From NCBI GenBank assembly GCA_009823505.1, contig VZQC01012376.1, positions 1,245,668 through 1,309,667 of the forward strand: 64,000 nt of DNA, read 5' to 3'. The position numbers were made by a program, and so were the translations under genes. Shown here piece by piece: positions 36,219-47,215 of this stretch (position 1 is its first letter; every line of letters begins with the position of its first letter). Source of the DNA: Rhizomys pruinosus (Eukaryota > Chordata > Mammalia > Rodentia > Spalacidae). The notes under the pieces are model-generated. The model searched no databases. It had not been told where the DNA came from and saw nothing but the letters and a program-made list of their open reading frames with translations.

Positions 36219-37666
36219 CATTATTTTTTTTTTATTGTATTTATTTATTTTTAACAAATCTAGACCGTGTTCCCGCTCATTTCCCCCACCCCGTCAGAGC
36301 TCGTCATTCTGCCAAACATTGGCTTTCCCAGCTCTTAGTCTTTTTCAAGAGTTTACATGGGAGTGAGTTGACTTGTTTTGAGGCAGAAGTTCATGTTTCA
36401 GTCATGTTCTTTGATGCAGTATGTCCTGTTGTTGTTGTTGTTATCCAAAATGCTTATGTCCAACTGCTTTGTACAGGAATGCTCAGGGGGCCCCTACACA
36501 AGAAATCTTACAAACTGGGGTATTGGCACTAGCATCCAGCAGTGAGGGATACCAGTCCGTCGTTTGTTTTTCTGGACTGTGGGTTACTTCACTCAGCCAG
36601 ATGTCCTCAGCTCCAGCCCATTTTCCTGCCAAAGCCGGATGTCACGTCTTTTCGTTTACTGCTGCTTAGAAACTCCATTGTGTATGTGTGTCCACCATTT
36701 TCTCTATCCATATCGTCAGTTTGCAGGGGCATTTAGGTGGTTCCAGCTCTTTGCTCATTGGAGAGCTGCTGAATAAAGGGCCCTGGCCGTGCAGTATCTC
36801 TGGGGTGGCGTAATGTCTTGAGGGTGCATGCCCCAGGAGTGTATGGAGCTGGGTCGGGTGCAGTTCATTCCGTCTATTCCAAGTCTTCCAAGGGTTTCCT
36901 CCACACGGCTTCCATAGTGGCTTGTAGATTTACATTCCCACCAGCGTTGGATGAGTGTTCCCCTTCCCCACGAACTCTCTCCAGCATTGTATCATTGTTT
37001 TCTTGATCCTAGCCAGTCTTACTGGGAGTAAGATGATATTCTAAAGTGGTTTTTGATTTGCCATTTCCTTACTGATTAGTGATGTTTTGAGCAGTTTTGA
37101 GGTGTTTCTCAGACATCTCAATCCTCACTTGTGAAGTCTTCTGTTCAGTTCTTTGCTCCATCTATTGAGCGGGGTCGTCGTTGTTTCTTTTTTCTTTTCG
37201 TTTTTTGAGTGAGTTTAATATTCTGGACAAGCAAATGCTTTTCAGATGTATCATTGCGTAAGGTTTCCTCCCACTCTGTGGGATTTTTTATTTGATTTGT
37301 TTCTTTTTTTGCTGTACAGAAGCTTTTGAGTTTGATGACGGTCCCATTTGTCAATTTCGACCTTAATTCCTTTGACAGCTGCTGTCTGATAGTTAGGACA
37401 GTCTTTTCCTGACACGCCTATGTCTTGTAGTCTGCTGCCAAACTTTTTCTTCTATCACCTTCAGCGTTTGGGGTTTCACGTTGAGGTTTATTGTTAATCC
37501 ATCTGGAGTTGACTTTTGTTACAGGGCGAGAGGTAGGGGTAATTTCCATTCTTCTACAATGGTGTGAGTGATCCAGTTTTTTTGCCAACACCACTTGCAT
37601 GTAAGATGCTGTTCGTTTCTCCATTGTGTTTTCTTGGCCCCTTGTCAAATATTGAGATGGCTGAAA
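36219..37666 (-). pseudogene. L1 ORF2 C-terminus and 3' UTR, frame broken, mirror of 39491-40880
   Basis: Same L1 3' end as 39491-40880 in inverted orientation, about 57 bases longer and with its reading frame broken many times. The clean partner is open for 361 codons. Because the two are otherwise the same sequence, the difference measures the indel load of the inner arm. Confidence 0.9.
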
Positions 37667-38275
37667 TGTGATGGTGATGATGATGCTGGTTGATGATGAT
37701 GATGATTGATGTGTGATGGTGATGATGGATGGAATGATAGTGAATGTGTAATGATGATGCTGATGATTGTGATATGGTGATGTTGCTGATGGATGTCGTG
37801 TGTGCTGGTGATGATGATGTATGTATGATGCATGGTGATGATGGTATGGTGATGATGATGATGATGATGGTATGATGATGGATGATGGTGATGATGGTGA
37901 TGGTGAGATGGTGTATGGTGATGATGTGATGATTGATGATGATGATTGATGGTGTGTGATGAGTGATGATGATGATGGTGGATGATGTGGTTATGTTGAG
38001 GTAATTGATGATGAGGTGATGGTGAGATGGTGATGATGATGTGATGGTGATGTGATGGAGTGATGTGTGATGGTGATGATGATGATGAGTGATTGATGAT
38101 GTGAGGTGATGATTGGTGTGATGGTGATGATATGATGTTAGGATGATGCACTGATGTTTGATGACGAATGGAAATGATTGAAAGTATGATGATAGTGTGA
38201 TGATGTTGATGATGGTGAGATGTGTGTGATGTATGGATGAGTGTGGTGTTGAGGTAAGTATGCGGTGGTTGATGG
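37667..38275 (+). repeat. (GAT)n array, irregular
   Basis: About 600 bp of GAT/GGT with many disruptions, adjoining the L1 fragment at its 5' side. Unlike the rest of the palindrome it has no counterpart directly 5' of the plus-strand L1 at 39491. Confidence 0.93.
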
Positions 38276-38289
38276 TATCAAGAGCTGTG

Positions 38290-39275
38290 GGATGCTGCCA
38301 GACGGCAGGAAGTAGGGAAGACATGTAGGAACTGGGTGCCTTGGCGATGTGATCTGCCTGTCGTTTTGTGTCCTGCTGTCTTTGGTTTGAGTTGGCCTTT
38401 GTGGCTGTGACGTGAGGTTGTGGTTACCGTCCCAGCTGAGGTTAAAGCGTGGTGCTTTTGGCTTTGATTGATATAGTGCTGTGGGGCGGAGTTATGCTCC
38501 AGCGGGTATTAAAGGCCGCTTGTGTGCTCTTGCGATTTGAGATCTTCTGGCCAGCGGGCAGGAAGAGGGGAGACATCAGGAACTGGGGTGCCTTGCGAGT
38601 GATCAGCTGATCGTTTGGTCCTGTATCTTGTGTTGTAATTGGCCTTGTGGCTGTGAGGTTTGCGGGTTATCTCCCAAGTGGATTAAAGGTGTGGTCTTTG
38701 CTTGATTAGATCTAGTGGCTGGGTGGGCGGGTTATCCTCACGCGGGCTATTACGGCACACTTTGGTGTGACTTGAGATTTGGATCTCCTGATCCCCCAGC
38801 GGCAGGTAAGGGGACGGTAGAATGGTGCTTGGCGTAGCTGATTGTTGATCCTTTGGTCTGCTGTCTTTGGTTTGATGTGGCCTTTGTGTGTGGTTGGGTT
38901 TATCCCCCAGCTGTGCATTAAAGGTGTGTTTTCTGGCTTGATTAGATCTTGTGGCTTGTGGGGGGGGTTATCCTCCAGCCGGTATATAAATGTGACGCTG
39001 TGTGACTCTTGAGAATTTGAGATCTCTGAGCCTAGCGGAGGAAGGGAAGAGGGAAGACAGGTAGGAACGGGGTGCCTTGACGAGCTGATTGCGATAGTTT
39101 GGTCCTGCTGTATTTGGTTTGACTGGCCTTTGTGGCTGCGAGGTTGGAGTTAATCCCCCCAGCTGGGATTAAAGGGTGGTCTTTGGCTTGATTAGATCTA
39201 TTGGCTGTTGGGGGGCGGAGTTATCCTCCCAGCCGGTTATTAAAGGCACGTACTTTGTCCTTTCTTGGACTCTGA
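38290..39275 (+). repeat. ~245-bp tandem repeat, about four units, unidentified
   Basis: A unit recurs with its ccagcgggcagg-like landmark at 38298, 38551, 38794 and 39031 (spacings about 253, 243 and 237). Each unit also has ggaactggggtgccttg, ggtcctgctgtctttggttt, ggcctttgtggctgtg, cccagctgggattaaaggtg and ggcggagttatcctcc landmarks. Units differ by indels, as in other low-quality parts of the window. All units run in one direction, so the array itself is not palindromic. I do not recognise the family; a satellite or LINE/LTR promoter monomers are possible. Confidence 0.75.
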
Positions 39276-39490
39276 TCGTGTTGGATGTATTTCCTGAGTT
39301 TTCTACAGTAGGCATTTTTTCCTGTGTTTGACGTTGGGCGCTTCTGTGTGTCCTGTAAGGACCATTCTCCCCCCTCATTTCTCACCCTTTTCCCCCCCCT
39401 TTACTGCTAGATTACGAAAGAGAAGGATTCTCGTATACTTTCGGAGGCATTATTGCAAAGTAAGCCTTCAACACCGTGAAGGGGCATTAA
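39276..39490. other. unrecognised sequence between tandem repeat and L1
   Basis: About 215 bases with C-rich and T-rich runs. No feature recognised. The change from error-rich to clean sequence appears to lie in or just after it. Confidence 0.4.
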
Positions 39491-40880
39491 TTTCAGCCAT
39501 CTCATATTTGACAAGGGGGCCAAGAAACCACAATGGAGAAAAGACAGCATCTTCAGCAAGTGGTGTTGGCAAAACTGGATCACCACTTGTAGAAGAATGA
39601 AATTAAACCCCTACCTCTCACCCTGTACAAAAGTCAACTCCAGATGGATTAAAGACCTCAACGTGAAACCCCAAACTCTGAAGGTGATAGAAGAAAAAGT
39701 TGGCAGCAGACTACAAGACATAGGCGTAGGAAAAGACTTCCTAAATCAGACAGCAGCTGCACAAGAATTAAGGTCGACAATTGACAAATGGGACCTCATC
39801 AAACTCAAAAGCTTCTGTACATCAAAAGAAACAATCAAGGAAGTGAAGAGAAATCCCACAGAGTGGGAGGAAACCTTCACTGCAGATACATCTGACAAAG
39901 CATTGATTTCCAGAATATATAAACTACTCAAAAAACAAAGAAAAAAGAAAACAAACGACCCGCTCAATAGATGGAGCAAAGAACTGAACAGAGACTTCAC
40001 AAGCGAGGAATTAGAGATGTCTGAGAAACACCTCAAGAACTGCTCAACATCACTAATCATTAAGGAAATGCAAATCAAAACCACTTTAAGATATCATCTT
40101 ACTCCAGTAAGACTGGCTAGGATCAAGAAAACAAATGATACCAAGTGCTGGAGAGGTTGTGGGGAAAGGGGAACACTCATCCACTGCTGGTGGGAATGTA
40201 AACTCGTACAGCCACTATGGAAAGCAGTGTGGAGAACCCTTGGAAGACTTGGAATGAACTTGCCACCCGACCCAGCCATACCACTCCTGGGCATGTACCC
40301 TCAAGACTTACGCCACCACAGAGATACATGCACGGCCATGTTTATTTCAGCTCTCTTCACAATAGCAAAGAGCTGGAACCAACCTAAATGCCCCTCAACT
40401 GACGAGTGGATAGAGAAAATGTGGTACATCTACACAATGGAGTTCTATGCAGCAGTAAAGAAAGACGACATCACGAGCTTTGCAGGAAAATGGCTGGAGC
40501 TAGAGGACATCATGCTGAGTGAAGTAACACAGTCCCAGAAAAACAAACGACGAATGGTATCCCTCATCTGTGGATGCTAGTGCCAATTACCCAGTTGTAA
40601 GTATTTCTTGTGTAGGGCCCCCTGAGCTTCTGTACAAAGCAGTTGGACATAATGCATTTTGGAAACAACAACAACAACAGAAAATACTGCATCAAAGAAC
40701 TGACTGAAACAGTGAACTTCTGCTCAAAACAGTCAACGTCCCCATGGAAAATATTGAGAAAGACTAAGAGATGGAAAGCATGTTTGGCAGAATGCACGAG
40801 CTCTGACGGGGTGGGGGAATGAGCGGGAACACGGGTCTAGATTTGTTAAAAATAAATAAATACAATAAAAAAAAATAATG
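39491..40880 (+). mobile_element. L1 ORF2 C-terminal region and 3' UTR, clean
   Basis: A reading frame is open from 39495 to the stop at 40578-40580 (361 codons), starting mid-protein, so this is a 5'-truncated ORF2 tail. It shows the motifs of the L1 ORF2 C-terminal segment: the [19 protein letters not shown] cysteine/histidine knuckle (about 40141-40200), then [44 protein letters not shown] and [11 protein letters not shown] 3' UTR of about 300 bases and an A-rich end (40848-40876) follow, then GAT repeat. The intact frame suggests a fairly recent insertion. Family biology: ORF2 supplies endonuclease and reverse transcriptase for L1 retrotransposition; this piece has neither catalytic domain. 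Confidence 0.93.
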
Positions 40881-41628
40881 ATGGTGGTGATGATGGTGAT
40901 GATGATGATGATGTGATGGTTATGATGATGATGGTGGTGGTGATGATGGTGATGATGATGATGATGATGATGTGATGGTGATGATGGTTATGATGATGAT
41001 GGTGATGGTGATGGTGATGATGGTGATGGTGATGATGGTGATGGTGGTGGTGATGATGGTGATGGTGATGATGGTGATAGTGGTGGTGATGATGATGGTG
41101 ATAATGGTAATAATGATGATGGGAGCCAGGCATGTTGGCACATGCCTTTAATCCCAGCACTCAGGAGGCAGAGGTAATTGGATCTCTGTAAGTTCAAGGC
41201 CAGCCTGGTCTACATCACGAGCTCCAGGCCAGTTGGGACTAAAAGGAGACCCTGTCTCAAAAAAGACCAAAAAAAAAAATAATGATGATGGTGGTGATGA
41301 TGATGGTGATGATGGTGGTGATGGTGATGGTGACAATGGTGGTGATGATGATGCTGATGTGATGATGTTGTGATGATGATGGTGACAGTGATGGTGCTGA
41401 TGAAGGTGATGGTGATGGTAATGAGGGGGATGGTGATGATGGTGATGATAATTATGGTAATAATGGTGATAATGGTGATGGTGATGAGGGTGATGATGAT
41501 GATGATGTCAATGATAATGATGGTAATGAAGGTGATAATGGTGATGGTGATGATGGTGATGGTGATGGTGATGTGATGATATTGGTGATGATGGTTATGA
41601 TGATGATAATGATGATGGTGGTAGTGAT
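40881..41628 (+). repeat. (GAT/GGT)n microsatellite with B1 inside, clean
   Basis: GAT-rich arrays at 40881-41122 and 41280-41628. The array continues directly from the L1 A-tail, so the L1 appears to have inserted into a GAT array. Confidence 0.95.
41125..41275 (+). repeat. B1 SINE in the GAT array
   Basis: gccaggcatgttggcacatg, aatcccagcactcaggaggc and gaccctgtctca with an A-rich tail. It is flanked on both sides by taatgatgatgg, a duplication in keeping with insertion into the array. Confidence 0.9.
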
Positions 41629-42004
41629 AAAGTAGAAAAATACCTAATATTTACTGAAAGTTTACTAAATACCAAGCATTATTTTCAGCATTTTACTCAT
41701 ATTATCTCATTAAACATTCATCACAACCATCTCTACTTTAATACTGAAGAAAGTGAGGTTCAAGACATTAGTAAAGTGGCCAAGATCTTTCTACAGATAA
41801 GGAAACAGTCAGGATTCAAGTCCCAGAGCCTAAGCTCTTGGAGGAGAACATTCTTCACACTGTGTTTTAGGAGTGTGCGGTGCAGGGGATTCCAGCACTC
41901 ACAACCCTCTCCCCCAAAGGAGCGTGAATTCTTTAGCTTCTTTCTTTCTAAAGGTTTCTACTTGCCTTAACTCATTAACCTTGACAGGATTGAACATTTC
42001 GAAA

Positions 42005-42010
42005 GATTTA

Positions 42011-42056
<46 letters not shown>

Positions 42057-42182
42057 TGTGTAGAGATCATAAGAAAGCATTGGATCTGTTGTGAGTCACA
42101 CAATTTTGGTGCTGGGAACTGAACTCGGGTCCTCTGGACAAGGAGCAGGCACTCTAAACCTCTGAGTCATCTCTTCAGCCCT
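42005..42182 (-). repeat. B2/B3-type SINE with (TG)n
   Basis: Minus-strand SINE head (complement ends gagtcatctcttcagccct), a gggaactgaactcgggtcct block, and a TG microsatellite (42014-42060) at its 3' side. Confidence 0.7.
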
Positions 42183-42323
42183 AAGTTGAACAATTTTATG
42201 CCAGCAAATAGGTAGAGAAACAGATACCTTGCCCAAGAATAAAGGGGGATGGTAGAGCCGTGAAGCCGTGGACTTAGAATCACAGAATACTGGAAGAGAA
42301 ACAGAAAGCCTAGATCATGCCAC

Positions 42324-42505
42324 CAAGGCCAGAGAAATGGTTCATTGGGTCAAAGTGCCTGCTGCCAAGCCTGATAACAACCTCAACTCAATCCCCAATA
42401 TCCACAGAGTGGAAGGAGAGAGCTGACTCTGCAAGTCATCCACCCGAATGCATATGTGCACATGTGTGCATGCACATACTCTTACACACAAAAAAATAGG
42501 ATAAA
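42324..42505 (+). repeat. B3 SINE
   Basis: ggccagagaaatggttcatt, agtgcctgctgccaagcctg, gtggaaggagagagctgact, then a gcatatgtgcacatgtgtgc end: the B3 layout, with no B1-type sequence. Confidence 0.7.
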
Positions 42506-43142
42506 TGACAGTGAATTTTTATGTTAAAAAGATCCTACAATCCAACCATTCATTTCAAATCAAAGCAACTGAGGCATAACAAGGCACCTAGCCTAGAATG
42601 TCAAGCAAATGATCAGGAAACAGGTCTTAGAATTTGGGACTTCTGGTCCATAGCCTCCCTTACAGCACTGTGGCCCAGACCTGGTTTCCAAAATGAATAA
42701 TGAAAATGGAATCCTGCTCACATCTGTGCGAAGCTGTGCAGGTCACACAGGCCTCTTGGATGGCCATGATATGCAAGCTTTGAAAAATCTGCAAAGCAGC
42801 TCATAAACTCATTTGACCAAAAAAATGTGTAATCTTTCCATTAATATCCCTTTGCAGAACCAGTATTCTATGGAAGTCAATTTGGGAAACAATGCATAAC
42901 AGATATATTGGGATACCTGCAGATAAATAATTACAGCCCTTTCAGCTCTTGAAGCTAGATGCAAAGTGAAAAGAGTTTCCTCTTATTCCTTTTTGTTCAC
43001 CTTCTAACTCCCCTCCCACACTACCAAGTCTACAATTCTACTCCTGTATGCTACAACGAAATGTATATAGGAACAATTCTCAACCCACCTAACCTAATGA
43101 AAAATTAACACTCTCCAAAGAAAAAAAAAACACACATTCTCT

Positions 43143-43148
<6 letters not shown>

Positions 43149-43191
<43 letters not shown>
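43149..43191 (+). repeat. (CA)n microsatellite
   Basis: Perfect CA array of about 21 units. Confidence 0.97.
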
Positions 43192-43195
<4 letters not shown>

Positions 43196-43502
43196 AGGAC
43201 TTAAAAGCTTATTCTGTAAACTATGCCAGCCTAAGACTCATCTCAATCCTCCTGCTTCAGTCTCTTACTATTATAGATGCTAGAAGTTCAAGATCAGGGT
43301 ACTGGCAAGGTTGGTTTCATTCCAAGTCTTCTTCTCTTGGCTTGCAGACATCCTGTATTTTAGTGTGTCCTCATATGAATTCCTCTTCATGTGCTCATAA
43401 TAATAATAGAGAGCATAAGATAACTAACCGGGTTGTGTTGATGGTGGGGAGAGATGGGCTCCTAGTATTGGATCAAAATTGGTTTGTAAACTGAAGAAAT
43501 GA

Positions 43503-43655
43503 GCCAGGTGTGGTGGCCCACGCCTTTACTCCTAGCACTCGGGAGGCAGAGGTAGGCGGATCTTTGAGTTCAAGGCCAGCCTGATCTACAGAGTGAGTTG
43601 CAGGACAGCTGGGGCTACAGGGAGACCCTGTCTCGAAAAAGACAAAAAAAAAAGT
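43503..43655 (+). repeat. B1 SINE
   Basis: Near-consensus B1 (gccaggtgtggtggcccacg; ctagcactcgggaggcagag; gaccctgtctcgaaaaagac) with an A tail. It is flanked by an 11-base target-site duplication (tgaagaaatga) at about 43493 and 43656. Confidence 0.93.
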
Positions 43656-43699
43656 GAAGAAATGAATAACTTGCCAACACGTTACTACCTCGTATCCTT

Positions 43700-44900
43700 T
43701 TCACGAGGAGGAGGAAAAATAAAACTTCCCAGTGGCTTATCACAGTCATGTCTGAAAATATTAATCCCATCCTAACAGAAACAAAGTGAAAACTGCATAT
43801 GAAAAATATAATTAGCTGAAATTCATTCCAACAAGCACCCCTTCCTAGTTTATGGAGACCACAAACCTGGAGCAGCACCAAGGATAGACCCAAAAAATGC
43901 AGGCACGACTCTCTCTTGCTGCCCAGGGTGCCAACCACGGTGTCCTCCTGTGTGGATTAAACCGAGCTCCAGGAGTCTCAGCCTCCCCATCCATCCCTCT
44001 GTATCCGAGAGGGCAGGCAGCACGGTAGGTAGGCACACACTCCTGACCTCACACCCACCCATCCACCCGGCAGGTGCAGTCAAGCCAAGCAGCTGCTGAG
44101 GAAAGAGGAAAGGGCATGTGGGCGGAAAAAGGGCACAGCTCTCTAGGGGGCCGAGGGCGGCCTTGGCGACATGGGTGAGAAGGACCTTGCTGATCACTTC
44201 CTTCCTCATTATTTCAGGATTATTGTAATTTCGTGCAAACACGCCTTCTCCCGAACGCAGCTTCTAACGGTTGCCGTTCTTGTTTGGTGCTGGCCCCCAG
44301 CAATGCTAATAAACGGCTTCCGGATCATTTTTATTCATTTTCCGCGTCTCACTCACAGTACTTCGTGTGACTTATGTAGCCCCTGCAGCTCATATTTCTA
44401 TTTGAATTGCAGGGCAAGTAGTGAGTTTTAACATTCCAACTGCACACACATTCTTCTCTCCCTCGAAATGAAAGATCATTTGAACTTTGAATTGCATTAG
44501 CATGACATTTTTCTACTAAATTACCCTGGCTGCACTCAACAGCCTGAAAAGAAACAAACCTCTTTTAACTCTGTAGGCCATGTGAGTGAATAAATACCGG
44601 AGGACTCGCCAACAGAGAGGAGGGGGCACAACCTGGCAAGGTGGGGGGCAAGCCCCCAGACATGGGGAGCCCATCTGTGATGCAGCCCTGGCAGACTGAA
44701 GCCTTTCCTGTCCCGTCCATGCCAGTCTGGGGTGGAGGAGTGATTGGATGGATGGAGCTGAAACGTAATGGTTCTCAACAGCTGTTGCTTCCTTTAAAAA
44801 TGAGGTGCAGCTCCTCACATTATTTTTTAAAAGTAATAATGTTTGCTTTCTCTTGTATTATAATTGTCAGAAATGTTCATTGTGGGAAATCTAGAAAACG
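43700..44900. promoter_or_regulatory. Candidate conserved non-coding element
   Basis: About 1.2 kb without interspersed repeats. It keeps CpGs (around 44233-44345) and has several homeodomain-type TAAT/ATTA cores (for example 43758, 43810, 44212, 44500). The mirrored copy is identical over 393 bases (43850-44242 against 32755-33147), while neighbouring repeats diverge. Open frames here lack recognisable domains and overlap on both strands. A developmental enhancer is possible, but I see nothing that proves function. Confidence 0.25.
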
Positions 44901-45059
44901 CAAATAGAATGTAGAGGAAAGTAAAAACCATCCATATTCCTACTACTTCAACTATAACTTTGGGGGGGATGTATTTTTCCAAATCCTTTAGAGGAAGTAG
45001 ATGGGGTCCTGCTCAGCTGCCTATGTGCACAGCATCACGGTGGTCATCTGGCCCATATA

Positions 45060-45300
45060 GACGAGTGATTTGAATTTCTTTACCTGACATTTCTTTTGTG
45101 AGCATTTCCCCATTACTTTAAAAGGCATGATTTGTAATGGCTGCATAACATTTCCTCAAAGGAGAGTCTCCTGTTGATTTAATCATTTCTTTATTGGTAT
45201 ACACTGACGACATTGCCAAGGTTTGCCTTTCTAAAGGAAACAGTGCTGTGGTGGGCATCTTTCTGCAGGTCCTACATCTGATAATAAATACTAGTTACTG
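45060..45300 (-). mobile_element. Ancient L1-like fragment
   Basis: On the minus strand it contains the gttatgcagccattacaaat block and flanking A-rich sequence typical of the ORF2 3' end of old mammalian L1 copies. Too short and diverged for a subfamily. Confidence 0.45.
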
Positions 45301-45534
45301 CTTCCTGAGTTCCTACTAAATGCCACCCATAACAGAAGTTCTCAGAGGATACACTATGAATTATAATGCACAATACACACAGCTTTATAATAGTCATACT
45401 ATATATTAGCTCCTGTCATTTCCCTCAGAGGAGTGTTTTTAATTTTTTGATTCTTTGAGAATTTCTACAATATATTTTGATCATATTTAGACCTCCCCTC
45501 TCAACTTTGTACCACCCCCAAACTTTGTATCCTC

Positions 45535-45767
45535 TTATTTTATTATTTTTTTAATTAATTTATTTAATGTGTATGAATGTACTGTCTGTATGTAGGTTTG
45601 TGCACCATTGTTGTGCAATGCCACGGAGGTCAGAAGAAGGTGTTGGATTCTCCTGGAACTGGAATTAAAGATGGTTCTCAGCTGCCATGTGGGTGCAGGG
45701 TATCAAACCCAGGTCCTCTGCAAGAGCAGTCGGCACTCTTAACCACTAGGCCATCTCTCCAGCCCCT
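45535..45767 (-). repeat. B2 SINE
   Basis: Minus-strand B2: complement starts with a T-rich tail (45538-45562), then gtgtatgaatgtactgtctg and the head complement ggccatctctccagcccc. Flanked by ctcttatttta on both sides. Confidence 0.92.
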
Positions 45768-46754
45768 CTCTTATTTTACTTTTAAGGCCTATTGGATCTA
45801 ATTTGTGTTCCCCAAATGCTCTTAGGAGTTGAGTCCCTCTCCTGGAGCCTGGCCACCGAACCCAGCATCACACCCCTAAAGAAAACTGACTCTCCCTCTC
45901 CAAGCAGGTATGAGTGGTCAGTAGCTCCCCAGCTAGGACTGGAGCTTATTGCACACCTCCCCTCTCCATGCTGAGTTTTGTCTTACATGCTATCTCAACA
46001 ACTGTGGGTTCAAACATGTCCTGAAAACAAAGTTTCCTTGCATTCCTCCACCTCTGACTCTAAAAAATCTTTCTATTCCCTCTTCTGCAATAATATCTGA
46101 GCCTTGGGAAGAGAAGGTGTGATAGAGGTACCCTATTTTGGCCTGCAGTCTTCTATCCTCAGCACAATTGACCAGACGAGGGCCTCTGTGATCATCTTCA
46201 TCTGCTGCAAGTCTCTGATGAGAGTGGAGAAGTATGCTAATCTATGAGTACAATAATAAGTCATTAGGAATCAATTTAATCCTATGGCCTGTGACCTACC
46301 TAAGTACAGGTTCTTGGCCCTGATAATACTACCAGATAATGAGCTCCATTTTGTGAACTGAACTTTAAATACAGTCAAAAAGTTGGTTGGTTACTCCCAT
46401 AATATTAGTGCCATTATTGCACTAGTGAGCATGTCTTTCTAGGCCAGTCATTACTGTAGCTCACAGGGTTCACAGCTGGGTAAGGGTGATGATTACTTTT
46501 CTCTTCCAGTAGCATGCACAGCCCCTTCCAGCACTATGAAAAATACCAGTAGAGATGAAGCACCAAGGTCAGCATGAGTTTGATTTCTCCATGGTTGTCC
46601 CAGGTCTCAATATGTAGTATCTTCAGAAATATGGCCTCACCATCAAGATCTAGTGGGTACTCAGAGCAGTCCCAGTAGCCTGTATTGTTTGAGTATCTGT
46701 AGGCTGACTGCCCCATCTACAGTTCCAAAAAAAGAGCTTTTTATTTTCTGCAGT
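45768..46754. other. non-coding, no recognised element
   Basis: About 1 kb of apparently single-copy sequence (plus its mirror in B'). No gene recognised. Confidence 0.45.
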
Positions 46755-46855
46755 GTCAGAAGGATCTGAGGGGCTCACTGGCCAGCCAGTCTAGACAATC
46801 AGTGAATTCCAGGTTCAGCGAGAGTGCCTGTCTCAAAAACTAAGGTGGAAAATGA
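46755..46855 (+). repeat. B4 SINE fragment
   Basis: Short B4-like piece: cactggccagccagtctaga, gaattccaggttcagcgaga, cctgtctcaaaaac. Followed by a GA-rich simple repeat (46925-46960). Confidence 0.5.
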
Positions 46856-46983
46856 TAAAAGAAGACAACTGACATTAAATACCTCTGGTCTCCAGAGGTT
46901 AAAACACACATATTCATATATAATAGAGAGAGAGAGAACAGAGAAAGAGAAAGAGAGAGATACACACATTAAAAATAAAACTA

Positions 46984-47215
46984 GGGCTGGAGAGATGGCC
47001 TAGCAGTTAAGAGCGCCAACTGCTCTTGCAGAGGACCCAGGTTCAATCCCCAGCACCCACATGGCAGCTGAGAACCACCTTTAACTCCAGTTCCAGGGGA
47101 ATCTGACACCCTCTTCTGACCTCTGTGGCATTACATGACACTGATGAACAAACCTACATGCAGACAGTACATTCATACACATAAAAAATAAATAAAAATT
47201 TTAAAGATAAAAATA
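46984..47215 (+). repeat. B2 SINE
   Basis: Near-consensus B2 (gggctggagagatggcctag; gctcttgcagaggacccagg; ctccagttccaggggaatct) with an A-rich tail of AAATAAA type. Confidence 0.92.

Noticed and set aside
37554..38324. 256-codon minus-strand frame rich in His/Ser/Thr
   Set aside because: It covers an irregular GAT/CAT array in the error-rich arm; length and composition come from the repeat.
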